Positions 9,577 to 18,473 are shown, numbered from the stretch's first letter. The stretch: 42,180 nucleotides of DNA from JAKORR01 sp964608495 (GCA_964608495.1 CAZSOQ010000009.1:1-42180); one strand, 5' to 3'. Notes: generated from the sequence alone by a model not told the origin. Program-made: numbers and translations.

Positions 9577-10641
9577 ATGGCACGCAGTCTGTGGGAGCCG
9601 GACTTCGATCGGATGCTGACGGTCCTGCGGCTCGAGGGCGAGCCCGACCGCCTGCCCTTCTTCGAGCTGTTCCATGACCTGCAGATCATGGAGCGCGTGT
9701 TCGGGCGTCCCGTCCCCCAGGACCCTCACGAGTGGCGCTGCTACCGCATCGAGTTCATGAGCCAGCTCGGCTACGACTACGTTGTGGGGTACCACACCTT
9801 CCACTTCCCAGGCGGCGAGGCCCTCACCGCAGACGACACGGCGCTTTACAGCAAGGGCCGGCGCGGCTGGCAGAACGAGCACCATGGAGCCATCGAGAGC
9901 TGGGAGGACTTCGAGAAGTACCAGTGGCCCCGGGTCGAGGACGCCGGCTTCGAGGACCTGGAGAAGCTCGCGCCGATGCTCCCCGGCAACATGAAGGTGA
10001 CGGCCACGCTTCCCGGCGGGGTGCTCGAGAACCTGTCCAGCATCATGGGCTACGAGCCGCTGTGCTTCGCCCTGATGGACGACCCTGATCTGGTGCAGGC
10101 CGTGGTGGACAAGATCGGCGAGGGCGAGCTGGCGGTCTACCGCGTGCTGTGCGAGATGGAGCACGTGGGGGCGTTGTGGCTGAACGACGATCTGGGCTTC
10201 AAGACGCAGACGATGATCGCGCCCGACGACCTGCGGCGGTTCGTGTTCCCGTGGCACAAGCGGCTGGTGGACTACGCCCACGAGCACGGCAAGCTGGTCA
10301 TGCTGCATTGCTGCGGGAACGTCTCGGAGGTGATGGACGACCTTATTGACGACGTCGGCATAGACGCTAAGCATTCCTTCGAGGACGTAATCCAGCCGGT
10401 CACGGACTTCAAGCGCCGGTACGGCCACAGGGTCGCGACGCTGGGGGGCATTGACGTGGACATACTCGCCCGCGGCACGGAGGACCAGGTACGACGGTAC
10501 ACACGCCGCGTGATCGAGGACTGCGCGCCTGGTGGCGGCTGGGCGCTGGGCTCGGGCAACAGCGTGGCGAATTACATCCCGGTGGCGAGCTTCCTGGCGA
10601 TGCTCGACGAAGGCCGCAACCTCGGCGCCTACGGCGGCTAG
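9577..10641 (+). CDS. Uroporphyrinogen decarboxylase (URO-D) family protein, not HemE
   Basis: This 354-residue cytoplasmic protein resembles the URO-D superfamily barrel (SIMGYEPLCFALMDDPDLVQ, LHCCGNVSEVMDDLIDDVGID, VATLGGIDVDILARG, then GGGWALGSGNSV). It lacks the N-terminal arginine-rich substrate motif of true haem-pathway HemE, so it is better read as one of the many paralogues, some of which are corrinoid methyltransferases. AAGGAG lies at 9560-9565. ATG 9568 is only two bases from it, whereas ATG 9577 has an 11-base spacing, so I chose the latter. No corrinoid-binding protein is encoded nearby, so the substrate is open. Its neighbours are exported glycan-active proteins, and a second URO-D paralogue lies at 13825. 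Confidence 0.75.
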   Translation: MARSLWEPDFDRMLTVLRLEGEPDRLPFFELFHDLQIMERVFGRPVPQDPHEWRCYRIEFMSQLGYDYVVGYHTFHFPGGEALTADDTALYSKGRRGWQNEHHGAIESWEDFEKYQWPRVEDAGFEDLEKLAPMLPGNMKVTATLPGGVLENLSSIMGYEPLCFALMDDPDLVQAVVDKIGEGELAVYRVLCEMEHVGALWLNDDLGFKTQTMIAPDDLRRFVFPWHKRLVDYAHEHGKLVMLHCCGNVSEVMDDLIDDVGIDAKHSFEDVIQPVTDFKRRYGHRVATLGGIDVDILARGTEDQVRRYTRRVIEDCAPGGGWALGSGNSVANYIPVASFLAMLDEGRNLGAYGG

Positions 10642-10660
10642 GTCCACACGAGGTGGGGCC

Positions 10661-12568
10661 GTGGCCGCACGAGCGATGACCGCCCTTGCTGGCGCGACGG
10701 TCCTCCTTCTGTTGCAGGCCGCCGCGCAGGGAGCTGATCCCCCAATGCGCACGCCCGAGTCCCTCGGCGTCGCCATCAAGGCCGTCGTCTTCGGCAACAG
10801 CCACGGCGTCCTCTGCCGCAGCCCCCAGGGCCGCGAGGGCATGTTCTACATCCCCTACTACTCCACCACCGGCAGCGCCCTCGTCGGCTACCATGCCGCC
10901 GGCGGCGAGCTGGTCGAGGCCAAGCTGGGCTCCTCCGGCGGCTACGGCTGCTGCGTGGGCAGCGATGGCGCTCTCTACATCGGCGGCATCAGCCCCGGCG
11001 ACCTCTACCGCTACGACCCCGCCACCGGCGCCGTCCAGAGCCTCGGCGGCTCCCAGTTCGGCGTCGAGTACATCTGGGCCACGGCCGCCTCGCCCGACGG
11101 CAAGGTCTACGCCGCGTGCTACCCCACCTGCAGCGTCCTCGAGTACGACGTCAACTCCGGCACGCTCCGCGACCTGGGGAAGATGACCGACACGGAGCAG
11201 TACTGCCGCTCGATCTGTGTGGACCATCGCGGGAAGGTATGGGTCGGCGTCGGCACCCACGCCCACCTGATCGTCCTCGACCCCGCGACCGGCGAGCGCC
11301 ACGACGTTCTGCCCGAGCAGTACCGCGGCAGTTCGAGCTGCTACGACCTCCAGGCCACGGGCAGGTATGTGGTCGCGAGCGTCCTCCTCGACGGCGTGGT
11401 GCTCGTCTTCGATGCGGACACGGAGCAGGTAACCCGGGTCATCCCTCGGCCCGAGGGCGCGGTGTGGTGGATGAACGCCCAGGGCGCGCCGCCCGGCGAA
11501 GCATACCTCTACAGCGCCCCCGACGGCGACCTGTACCACTACGACATCGCGCAGGACCGGCTGGCGCTTGTGGCCGCCGGTCTGGGGCAGTGCGAACGGA
11601 TCGTCGAGGGGCGCTACGTCCACGGCATCAACGACCAGGACTACTTCCTGCACGATCTGCGGCAGCGCGGGTACCTTGCCCGCCGGCGTCTCACCGAGGC
11701 CGGCGAGGGCATGGCGATCCAGACGCTCACCGGCGGGCCGGACGGCCGGGTCTACGGCAGCACCTACATCAACCAGCACGCCTTCCGCTACGACCCCGCG
11801 ACGGGGGAGATCACGGACCTGGGCAAGGTCATCCGCGTCGGCGGCCAGGTGGACAGCATCCACACGGGGCGCGACGGCAGGATCTACCTGGGCGCCTACG
11901 TACTGGCCACCCTCGCCGTCTACGACCCCGCCGGTCCCTGGCGCCCCGGCCGCGATCCCGACAGCAACCCGCGCGAGCTGGGCTCGGTCGGCCACGGCCA
12001 GTACCGCACGCGGGCGATCGTCCTCGGGCCGGACGACAGCATCTGGGTGGGCAGCATCCCCAGCTACAACTCCGCTCCCACCGGCGCGCTCAGCCGCTGG
12101 AACCCGGCCACGGGCGAGCACAAGAGCTGGCTGGACCTGGTGCCCGGCGGCGCCGTCCACCGCATCGCGACCGATGACAGGTACCTCTATTGCGCCGGGG
12201 GCGGGCGATTCTTCGTCTGGGACCCCTTCGCCCAGGGGAAGGTCCACGAGGAGGAGCGCGAGGTGTTCTCGCTGGTGGTGACGGGCGATGGGAGCGTGCT
12301 GGCCAACAGCGGCGAGGAGATGCTGGTCTTCGATCCGGGGACGATGGCCGTGGCGCGCACCTTCGCCTCGCCCATCGGGCGGATGGACTACATGGTCGTG
12401 GCGCCCAACGGACGCGCTTACGGCATCAACGGCTCGGGGGTCTGCGAGATCGAGCCGGGCACGTGGGCGGCCCGCAAGATCGCCGTGGAAGGCGGGAACC
12501 TGCTGGCCGCCGATGGGGACAGCAACCTCTACTTCGCCCGGGGATCCGTGCTCTACCGTCTGAGGTAG
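10661..12568 (+). CDS. Secreted beta-propeller protein (SMP-30/Kelch/PQQ-like repeats)
   Basis: This 635-residue protein is best started at GTG 10661: GAGG at 10650-10653 has good spacing, and this start supplies a charged n-region (VAARAM) before the hydrophobic stretch LAGATVLLLL. ATG 10676 is the alternative. The mature part is a chain of blade-like repeats, each with a 'YRYDPATG' or similar turn: DLYRYDPATGAVQSLGG, SVLEYDVNSGTLRDLG, HLIVLDPATGERHDV, AFRYDPATGEITDLGK, LSRWNPATGEHKSW. These indicate one or two propellers. No catalytic residues are recognisable; ligand binding or lyase activity (virginiamycin-B-lyase-like) are both possible. It is separated by 19 bp from the URO-D gene upstream and converges on the gene at 12588. 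Confidence 0.7.
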   Translation: MAARAMTALAGATVLLLLQAAAQGADPPMRTPESLGVAIKAVVFGNSHGVLCRSPQGREGMFYIPYYSTTGSALVGYHAAGGELVEAKLGSSGGYGCCVGSDGALYIGGISPGDLYRYDPATGAVQSLGGSQFGVEYIWATAASPDGKVYAACYPTCSVLEYDVNSGTLRDLGKMTDTEQYCRSICVDHRGKVWVGVGTHAHLIVLDPATGERHDVLPEQYRGSSSCYDLQATGRYVVASVLLDGVVLVFDADTEQVTRVIPRPEGAVWWMNAQGAPPGEAYLYSAPDGDLYHYDIAQDRLALVAAGLGQCERIVEGRYVHGINDQDYFLHDLRQRGYLARRRLTEAGEGMAIQTLTGGPDGRVYGSTYINQHAFRYDPATGEITDLGKVIRVGGQVDSIHTGRDGRIYLGAYVLATLAVYDPAGPWRPGRDPDSNPRELGSVGHGQYRTRAIVLGPDDSIWVGSIPSYNSAPTGALSRWNPATGEHKSWLDLVPGGAVHRIATDDRYLYCAGGGRFFVWDPFAQGKVHEEEREVFSLVVTGDGSVLANSGEEMLVFDPGTMAVARTFASPIGRMDYMVVAPNGRAYGINGSGVCEIEPGTWAARKIAVEGGNLLAADGDSNLYFARGSVLYRLR

Positions 12569-12587
12569 CCCGCCTTCCCCAGGCCCT

Positions 12588-13610
12588 CTATCCCTTGCCC
12601 GCCACGCGCCGGTACTGCTCGAGCAGGTCGTCGGCAGGGCCGAAGGGCAGGTCTACTATCCGCCGCTCGACGGTGCTCATGTACTGGCCCAGCAGCACCA
12701 GCCACTCGTCCAGCGAGACCGCCAGGTTGTTCGGGTGCACCCTCGTCTCGTCCTCAAGCCAGTCGAACATCGCCATCGTCAGGCCCGCCTGCCCCAGCAC
12801 GTCCTCGGCCCGGTAGTCGTGCTCCCCGGCCTCGACGGTGCCGTCGGCAAGGCCGCGCTCCCATCCGTTCATGCGCCAGTGCACGAAGCCGTTGGTGCCG
12901 TAGACGGCGATGCGCTTGTTCATGTAGTTGGGCCCATCACCGATCACGGGCGCGCCCTCCCCCGACTGGATCACCGCCCGCGCCCCGTTCGCGAAGGTCA
13001 CCAGCGTCTCGGAGCTGCGCGGGCTGGGATGGGTCCCGCTCAGGTCGTTCCATCCGTAGGCAGCGCCGAGAACGCTCACCGCGGGCGCGTAGCCGTTGAA
13101 GGCGAAGACCAGGTCCAGCGCGTGCACCCCCTGCCCGGCCATCGGCAGCACGCAGGACGCGTCCAGGAAACGCACCTCCCCGATCCGCCCGGCCTCCACG
13201 TCGCCAAGGAACTCCAGGATGCGGGGATGGTGCCGGAGCTGATGGTTCACCGCGAACTTCGTGGCTGACCGGGCCTCCAGGGCGCGCAGGGCCTTGTAGT
13301 CGTCGCCCCCGAGGCAGATCGGCTTCTCGACGATTGCGCCCGGCACGCCCGCCTCGGCCACCTGGGTCATGAGCGGCACGCGCAGCGTCGGCTGGGTGAC
13401 GATGTGCACCACGTCCGGCCGCTCCTGGCGCAGCATCTCGTCCAGGTCGGTGTAACGCGCCGCGATCCCGTAGTCCTCGCCGAAGGCCTTCAGCCGCGCC
13501 TCGTCCATGTCGCAGATCGCCACCAGCTCGCCGCCGTGGACGTGGGCGTAGGCCTGGGCGTGACCCTTGGCCCTTCCGCCGCAGCCCAGCAGTGCGCATC
13601 GGAAACCCAT
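12588..13610 (-). CDS. Gfo/Idh/MocA family NAD(P)-dependent oxidoreductase
   Basis: This 340-residue protein begins at ATG 13610, preceded on its strand by AGAGGAGAG. The N-terminal Rossmann fold shows LLGCGGRAKGH at residues 8-18. The family signature EKPICLGG (E95-K96-P97) follows, where the lysine normally contacts the cofactor and substrate. The C-terminal half is the alpha/beta domain of the family (VHALDLVFAFNG, SETLVTFANGARAVIQSGEG). Members oxidise or reduce sugars, inositols and sugar derivatives; the substrate is not predictable here. It is divergent from the URO-D gene at 13825, with about 210 bp between them. It is full length, unlike the eroded family members at 32760 and 36304. 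Confidence 0.85.
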   Translation of the reverse strand: MGFRCALLGCGGRAKGHAQAYAHVHGGELVAICDMDEARLKAFGEDYGIAARYTDLDEMLRQERPDVVHIVTQPTLRVPLMTQVAEAGVPGAIVEKPICLGGDDYKALRALEARSATKFAVNHQLRHHPRILEFLGDVEAGRIGEVRFLDASCVLPMAGQGVHALDLVFAFNGYAPAVSVLGAAYGWNDLSGTHPSPRSSETLVTFANGARAVIQSGEGAPVIGDGPNYMNKRIAVYGTNGFVHWRMNGWERGLADGTVEAGEHDYRAEDVLGQAGLTMAMFDWLEDETRVHPNNLAVSLDEWLVLLGQYMSTVERRIVDLPFGPADDLLEQYRRVAGKG

Positions 13611-13824
13611 CGGCCTCTCTCCTCTGGCGGGGATGCACCCCGGCGCCGGGTGTTCGCCCGCGCGCCCGGCTCTCCTACCTCTCGCGGCGCCGCGCAGTGT
13701 TCGACTGATGCCCGCCGCGCGGGGCACCCTCGGGGAAGGGCCGCGGCCCGCAGAGCCGAAGGTCCACGGCGCCCGCAGTCCGATCCCTGGGGGAGCCCGA
13801 TCCGCGCCCGTGACCCACAAGACG
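13611..13824. other. Divergent intergenic region
   Basis: This 214-base region lies between divergently transcribed oxidoreductase and URO-D genes, so it should hold both promoters. I see no convincing -35/-10 pair on either strand and no repeat. Confidence 0.4.
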
Positions 13825-14958
13825 ATGGCCGATTTCCACAGGGGCATCGAGGTCAAGCGCACCATGCAGGTGCGGCGCGAGGAGTACCTGGACTACCTGA
13901 CCTTCCGCCAGAATCGCCGGCCCCTGTTCACCGAGATCTTCGGGCCCCTGCCCCAGCTCAAGGAGGAATGGCGTGCGCAGGGGGCCACGCCCGAGGAGCT
14001 GGACTTCTCCGCCTTCCGCTACCGCCAGGCGATCCCCGCGCACCTGCCGGTTGCCACGGGCTGGATCGGCGGCCCCCGGCCCGTGCTGCTCGAGGAAACC
14101 GACGACTTCGCCGTCGGCCTTGACCACTACGGTCGGCGGGTCAAGCTGTCAAAGCGCGCGGCCACTCTCCCGCTGCCCCTCGACTATCCCGTGCGGACCA
14201 TGGACGACTGGCTCAGGGTCAGGCACCACTACGAGTTCTCGCAGGGGCGCCTGGCGGGCGACTGGGAGCAGGCGGCCCGGGAGCACCGCGAGGCCGGGTG
14301 CGTGGTCTGCGTGGGGATCCCGGGCGGCTTCGACGAGCCGCGCCAGCTCATGGGCGAGGAGGCGCTGTGCATCGCCTACTACGAGCAGCCCGAGCTCGTC
14401 CACGACATCCTGGGCACGATCCGCGATACGGCCCTGCGCGTCCTGGACGTGGTCTCGCGCACCGTGCCCGTGGACATGCTGATGCTGCACGAGGACATGG
14501 CGGGGAAGAGCGGGCCGCTGGCGGGGCCGAGGCAGGTGCGGGAGTTCATCGCGCCCTACTACCGCGCCGTGTGGGAGATGCTGCAGGACCGGGGCGCGCG
14601 GCTGTTCGGCCAGGACTCCGACGGCGACATCACACCCGTCATCCCGGCCTTCCTGGACGCGGGGGTCAACTTCATGTACCCCATGGAGCCGGCGGCGGGG
14701 GTGGACATCGTGAAGCTGCGGGAGGAGTACGGCACGCGGCTGGCCTTCATGGGCGGAATAGACAAGTTCGCGCTGAGGGGCGGCAGGGAGCGGATCGTGG
14801 CGGAGCTGGAGTACAAGATCCCGCCGATGGTAGCGACCGGGGGTTGCGTACTGGGGCTGGACCACCGCATCCCCAACGGGGTGCCGCTGGAGAGCTACCG
14901 CTTCTACATCGCGAAGGCCTGGCAGATCATGGACCGCGAATCGCCGCCCGCCCTGTAG
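13825..14958 (+). CDS. URO-D family protein (second paralogue)
   Basis: This 377-residue protein belongs to the URO-D superfamily: CVVCVGIPGGFDEPRQLMGEEALCIAYYEQPELVHDI, MLMLHEDMAGKSGPLAGPRQVREFI, RLAFMGGIDKFALRGGRE and GGCVLGLDHRIPNGVPLESYRFYI. It lacks the HemE arginine motif and is longer than 9577-10641, from which it is clearly divergent. GTG 13810 and ATG 13825 are both possible starts and neither has a strong ribosome binding site; ATG 13825 is used here. It is divergent from the oxidoreductase gene, a pairing that suggests a shared catabolic substrate, though the reaction is unknown. It converges on endonuclease III, with about 70 bases between the stop codons. Confidence 0.75.
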   Translation: MADFHRGIEVKRTMQVRREEYLDYLTFRQNRRPLFTEIFGPLPQLKEEWRAQGATPEELDFSAFRYRQAIPAHLPVATGWIGGPRPVLLEETDDFAVGLDHYGRRVKLSKRAATLPLPLDYPVRTMDDWLRVRHHYEFSQGRLAGDWEQAAREHREAGCVVCVGIPGGFDEPRQLMGEEALCIAYYEQPELVHDILGTIRDTALRVLDVVSRTVPVDMLMLHEDMAGKSGPLAGPRQVREFIAPYYRAVWEMLQDRGARLFGQDSDGDITPVIPAFLDAGVNFMYPMEPAAGVDIVKLREEYGTRLAFMGGIDKFALRGGRERIVAELEYKIPPMVATGGCVLGLDHRIPNGVPLESYRFYIAKAWQIMDRESPPAL

Positions 14959-15029
14959 TCGCGGGTCGGGCGAAGCCCACGCCCGCCCGGCTCGCGCCTG
15001 CTGTGCTCCCGTCCCTTCCTCCCCTTACC

Positions 15030-15707
15030 TCAGCCCTTCGCCGTCACTCCCCGCCTCGGGCAGAGATCAGCCACGACGCACTCCTCGCAGTTCGGCTTGC
15101 GCGCCATGCAGACGTACCGCCCGTGCAGCACCAGGCAGCTACTCACCTCGATCCACTGCTCCTGCGGCCACAGCTCCATCAGCAGCTTCTCGACCTTCTC
15201 CGGCGCCTTCAGCTTCAGGGGCGCCAAGCCCAGCCGCTGGGCGACGCGGTGCACGTGGGTGTCAACGACCACCCCGCTGGCCACGCCGAAGGCGATCCCC
15301 AGCACGACGTTCGCGGTCTTGCGGTTCACCCCCGGCAGCTTGAGCATGTCCTCCATGTTGTCCGGGACCTGCCCGCCGAACTCGTCCCGGATCATCCGCG
15401 CCGACCCGATGACGGACTTGGTCTTGTTGCGAAAGAAGCCCGTGGAGCGGATCTCCTCCTCGAGCTCGGCGGGGTCGGCCTTGGCGTAGTCGTCGAGGGT
15501 GCGGTACTTGCGCGTCAGCTCCTGCATGACCTGATTGACGCGCACGTCGGTACACTGGGCGGAGAGGATGGTGGCGACGAGGAGTTCGAGGGGATTGGAC
15601 CATCGAAGCTCCGTGGTAGCGCCGGGGAACTGCTGAGCGAGGCGGCGATGGATCTCCGCCGCCCTCTCGCGCATCGAAGCCTTACTCTCGCGTGGCACGG
15701 CTGTCAT
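15030..15707 (-). CDS. nth: Endonuclease III (DNA glycosylase/AP lyase)
   Basis: This 225-residue enzyme removes oxidised pyrimidines from DNA and nicks the abasic site. The helix-hairpin-helix LPGVNRKTANVVLG carries the catalytic lysine K130. The catalytic aspartate is D149 in VVVDTHVHRV. The C-terminal [4Fe-4S] cluster ligands have the classical spacing C200-x6-C207-x2-C210-x5-C216. Length is normal for the family, with a short N-terminal extension; ATG 15674 (MRERAAEIHRRL) would also give a complete enzyme. It is the last gene of a minus-strand run and is probably transcribed with, or just downstream of, the isomerase at 15880. Confidence 0.95.
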   Translation of the reverse strand: MTAVPRESKASMRERAAEIHRRLAQQFPGATTELRWSNPLELLVATILSAQCTDVRVNQVMQELTRKYRTLDDYAKADPAELEEEIRSTGFFRNKTKSVIGSARMIRDEFGGQVPDNMEDMLKLPGVNRKTANVVLGIAFGVASGVVVDTHVHRVAQRLGLAPLKLKAPEKVEKLLMELWPQEQWIEVSSCLVLHGRYVCMARKPNCEECVVADLCPRRGVTAKG

Positions 15708-15864
15708 CCCCCCAGGCTTACGCTCGCGCGCCCCACCTGAGCGTGCCGTGCTGGCAGCCCTGGCGAACCGGCCAGCCCATCAGGGCTGGACCCTTCGCCT
15801 TCCCCACGCCGCTCCCGTCGCGCGCCAGCAGGGCCGGTACCCCCGCCCGGCCGCTCAGCAGCCC

Positions 15865-15881
15865 AGGGGCGAGGCGCCCCT
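15865..15881 (-). other. Perfect short hairpin overlapping the isomerase stop
   Basis: The inverted repeat AGGGGCG-AGG-CGCCCCT (7-bp stem, 3-base loop) overlaps the TAG stop (15880-15882) of the isomerase gene. No T-run follows on the minus strand, so it could be an RNA-stabilising or attenuating hairpin rather than a full intrinsic terminator. Confidence 0.4.
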
Positions 15882-16632
15882 ACTTCCCCATCTCCCGCAG
15901 GTTCTCCAGGCAGATCTTCACGCACTCCAGCGGCGGGTACGCGTAGCTCTCCTGCTCCACGATGTACCACTGCGTCCCGCCCGTGCTCTCGCACAGCTCG
16001 AACACGTCGTCCCACGGGCAGTCGCCCTCGCCGACGACCGCCTTGTCGTTCGTCTCCGAGTACTCCTTCAGGTGCACGGTCAGCGCCCGGCCCGGATACT
16101 TCCGCAGGTAGTGCACCGGGTCCGCGCCGCCGTGCATCATGTTCCCCGTGTCAACCTGCATGACCACCTCGGCCACCGTGTTGCCGAAGAGCACGTCCCA
16201 CGGCACCTCCCCGCCGACGGCCTGGAACTCCGTGTGGTGGTTGTGGTAGCCCGTATACATCCCGGCCGCCCGCAACTTCCCGGAGATCTCGTTGAACACG
16301 TCCGCCGTCCGCCGCCAGGCCTCGATGCTCTCGGTGTACTGCCCGGGCAGCCCCGGCACGATGAGGAACTGGTTGCCGATGGTCCTGTGGAACTCGATGG
16401 TCCGCTCCAGCTCGTCGCCCAGCAGGGTCTGGATGGCCGTGTGGGTCCCGGCGACCTTCAGCCCGCAGTCGTCGAGCAGCTTGCGCAGATCCTCGGCGGA
16501 CCAGTCGTAGTAGCCCGCGAAGTCCACTCCGTCGTACCCCATCGCGGCCACGGCCCTGACCGTGCCCTCGAAGTCCCTCGCGCAGTCCTCGCGCACCGAG
16601 TAAAGCTGCAGAGCGATTGGTATGCGTGCCAT
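15880..16632 (-). CDS. Sugar phosphate isomerase/epimerase (xylose-isomerase-like TIM barrel)
   Basis: This 250-residue protein starts at ATG 16632, nine bases after AAGGAG; GTG 16638 is too close to that site. Sequence features of the AP-endonuclease-2/xylose-isomerase-like barrel are clear: IPIALQLYSVREDCARDFEGTV at strand 1, GYDGVDFAGYY at strand 2, AGTHTAIQTL, then the metal-ligand segments YTGYHNHHTEF, VVMQVDTGNMMHGG, VHLKEYS and WYIVEQES. These supply the Glu/His/Asp metal site. Substrates of this family are sugars, inositols or tatronate-type acids; the exact one is not predictable. It sits downstream of the NIF3-like gene, with a 184-base gap that contains a 7-bp hairpin at 16656-16673. 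Confidence 0.85.
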   Translation of the reverse strand: MARIPIALQLYSVREDCARDFEGTVRAVAAMGYDGVDFAGYYDWSAEDLRKLLDDCGLKVAGTHTAIQTLLGDELERTIEFHRTIGNQFLIVPGLPGQYTESIEAWRRTADVFNEISGKLRAAGMYTGYHNHHTEFQAVGGEVPWDVLFGNTVAEVVMQVDTGNMMHGGADPVHYLRKYPGRALTVHLKEYSETNDKAVVGEGDCPWDDVFELCESTGGTQWYIVEQESYAYPPLECVKICLENLREMGK

Positions 16633-16655
16633 TGTCACTGGCTCCTTTCAGGAAT

Positions 16656-16673
16656 GGACGCCCGTCGGCGTCC
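16656..16673 (-). other. Hairpin in the leader of the isomerase gene
   Basis: GGACGCC-CGTC-GGCGTCC forms a perfect 7-bp stem with a 4-base loop, starting 23 bases upstream of the isomerase start codon (ATG 16632) and just above its AAGGAG. It may be an RNA element in the leader or chance structure in GC-rich DNA. Confidence 0.35.
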
Positions 16674-16816
16674 TCACTGGCTTCGCCTTCGCCAGAGTAC
16701 CTCACGGGACCCCGGCCGGCGGCTTATTCGCCAGCGGCTCGCCTGCTCCCTGCGTGCCCGGGCAACCGCGCGTCACCGCGCCCGCCCACAAGCGGCGCCC
16801 ACGGCGCCCTCGCCGA

Positions 16817-17605
16817 TCACAGGTAGATGAAGCTGGGGTCGGTGGGCACGTGCCGGGCGTCGAGGCCGAGCTTCTCGCGCAGGAACTCGGCCATGGTCGC
16901 CATGCCGGGCTCCTCGGACTCCGCGTGCCCCAGCAGCATCATCCCGAACCCGTGGTCCTCGCAGAAGCGCACGACCTGCCACTCGGAGCACTCGCCGCCG
17001 ATCAGGCAGTGGGCGCCCTGCTCCATCGCCGTCTGCACGACCTTCAGTCCGCCGAAGGCGCCCACGGTCAGCGCTACGTCCGTGACGTCCTGGCTCAGGT
17101 CGCCCACGACCCGCACCGCCGCCAGCCGCGCCTTTATCTTGACGTACCGCGCCACCTCGCCCAGCGACACGGCCTGCACGCGCCACACCGGAATCTGTCC
17201 CGCCTCGCTCACCCGGTTGCGCCAGTTGAGCAGCCGCGCCAGCCCGGCCGTGATCCCATAGTCGGGGTAGCCGTCCCACAGGTCATGGATCCGCATCACG
17301 GCTATCCCATGCTCATCCAGCAGCGTCTGCTTGGCCTCGACGGGCGTGCCGTGCTCGGCGGCCAGCTCGTATTCCGCCTTGTCGGTGCCCGCGTCGTCCC
17401 AGTGGAACGTCGGCTCGTGGGTGACGATGACGTTGCAGCCGCCCTGAGCCGCCCGCCGGATGACGGACATCGTTGCCATCCACGTGGTCGCGACGGCATT
17501 GACCTCCGCCTGCGGGTCGCCCCATTTCATCCCGTCTCGTCCCTCGGGCCTGCGCTTGCCCGGGTCCAACTGCGCGAAGAACTCATCCAACTCGCGTACA
17601 GTCAT
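16817..17605 (-). CDS. NIF3/DUF34 family dinuclear-metal protein
   Basis: This 262-residue protein starts at ATG 17605, seven bases after GGAGG. It matches the NIF3-like (DUF34, 'GTP cyclohydrolase 1 type 2 homologue') family. The segment NVIVTHEPTFHW provides the first metal histidine. The C-terminal GMMLLGHAESEEPGM provides the conserved His and Glu. KARLAAVRVVGDLSQDVTDVALTVGAFGGL is the central strand region. Members form hexameric rings with a two-metal site; their physiological reaction is still poorly defined. It lies 28 bp downstream of the nucleoside hydrolase gene on the same strand, so the two are very probably co-transcribed. Confidence 0.8.
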   Translation of the reverse strand: MTVRELDEFFAQLDPGKRRPEGRDGMKWGDPQAEVNAVATTWMATMSVIRRAAQGGCNVIVTHEPTFHWDDAGTDKAEYELAAEHGTPVEAKQTLLDEHGIAVMRIHDLWDGYPDYGITAGLARLLNWRNRVSEAGQIPVWRVQAVSLGEVARYVKIKARLAAVRVVGDLSQDVTDVALTVGAFGGLKVVQTAMEQGAHCLIGGECSEWQVVRFCEDHGFGMMLLGHAESEEPGMATMAEFLREKLGLDARHVPTDPSFIYL

Positions 17606-17633
17606 GCTCCGGCCTCCTGCCCCGTCCGTGGGG

Positions 17634-18473
17634 CTACTGGCTGACTACCTCCGTATACCAGTCCAGGAAGGCGTCCGCGTCAGCCCCCACTGCCGCCATC
17701 ACGTTCGCCTCGCCCGGTTCCACTAGCGTCCGCCCCTCCGCGTCCACCTCGATCCGCATCGGCTCGAACTCGCAGAAGCCCTCGGCCACGCACGACAGCG
17801 CCAGCGGGTCGTGCAGCGTGGGCACGCCATGGCCCCAGGCCGCCGTCAGCTCCACCAGCGCCCGCGTCCAGGGCTTGCCCGCCGCCTGCAGCCGTGTCAT
17901 CCACGGCTCCTCCAGCCGCGCCTGCAGCGTCACGTCCAGCCCCACCATCACCAGCTCCGCGCTCGACCGGAAGACCTTGCGCGCAGCCGCCGGGTCGCAG
18001 TGGATGTTCCACTCCGCCGTCGAGCGGTCGGGCCTGCGCGACGGGTCCACGAAGCCGCCCATCAGCACGATGCGCTTGAGCTTGCGCCCCAGCTCCGGGT
18101 CCAGGTCCAGCGCCTTGCCCACGTTCGTCAGCGGCCCGATGGGCACCAGCGTCAGCTCGCCCGGCCGCTCCTTCGCCAGCCGCACGATCGCCTCGGCCGC
18201 CGTCTCCGCCGGGGCCTCGTAGGCATGGTCGGCCGCCCAGTTGAGCTGCCCGTTCTCGCCAAGCTGGTCGTCCGCGGCGAAGACCGCCACCTCGCCACGC
18301 CCCAGCACCCCCAGCAGCTTGCTCGCCATCCGCGCCCGCGCCAGCGTGGGCCCAAAGGCGCACGTCACCGCCACCAGGTCCACGGCCTCCCACCGCGCCG
18401 CCAGCACCAGCGCGTAGGCGTCGTCCACATCGTCGCCCAGGTCCGTGTCGAGAACTATCGGGATCCGCTCCAT
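17634..18473 (-). CDS. Inosine-uridine preferring nucleoside hydrolase family protein
   Basis: This 279-residue enzyme should cleave the N-glycosidic bond of ribonucleosides to release base and ribose. The N-terminal calcium-binding motif is intact as VLDTDLGDDVDDA (D9, D11, D14, D15, D17, D18). The later family segments LTLVPIGPLTNVGKAL, KRIVLMGGF, EWNIHCDPAAARKVF and PTLHDPLAL (with the catalytic-site HDP) are all visible. Length is typical, if slightly short. Many homologues in this type of genome act on unknown nucleoside-like substrates, so the base specificity is open. It is the first gene of the minus-strand run towards nth. Confidence 0.87.
   Translation of the reverse strand: MERIPIVLDTDLGDDVDDAYALVLAARWEAVDLVAVTCAFGPTLARARMASKLLGVLGRGEVAVFAADDQLGENGQLNWAADHAYEAPAETAAEAIVRLAKERPGELTLVPIGPLTNVGKALDLDPELGRKLKRIVLMGGFVDPSRRPDRSTAEWNIHCDPAAARKVFRSSAELVMVGLDVTLQARLEEPWMTRLQAAGKPWTRALVELTAAWGHGVPTLHDPLALSCVAEGFCEFEPMRIEVDAEGRTLVEPGEANVMAAVGADADAFLDWYTEVVSQ

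Noticed and set aside
9577..14958. Haem-pathway HemE for the two URO-D family genes
   Set aside because: Both lack the N-terminal arginine motif of HemE, differ strongly from each other and have no haem-synthesis neighbours.
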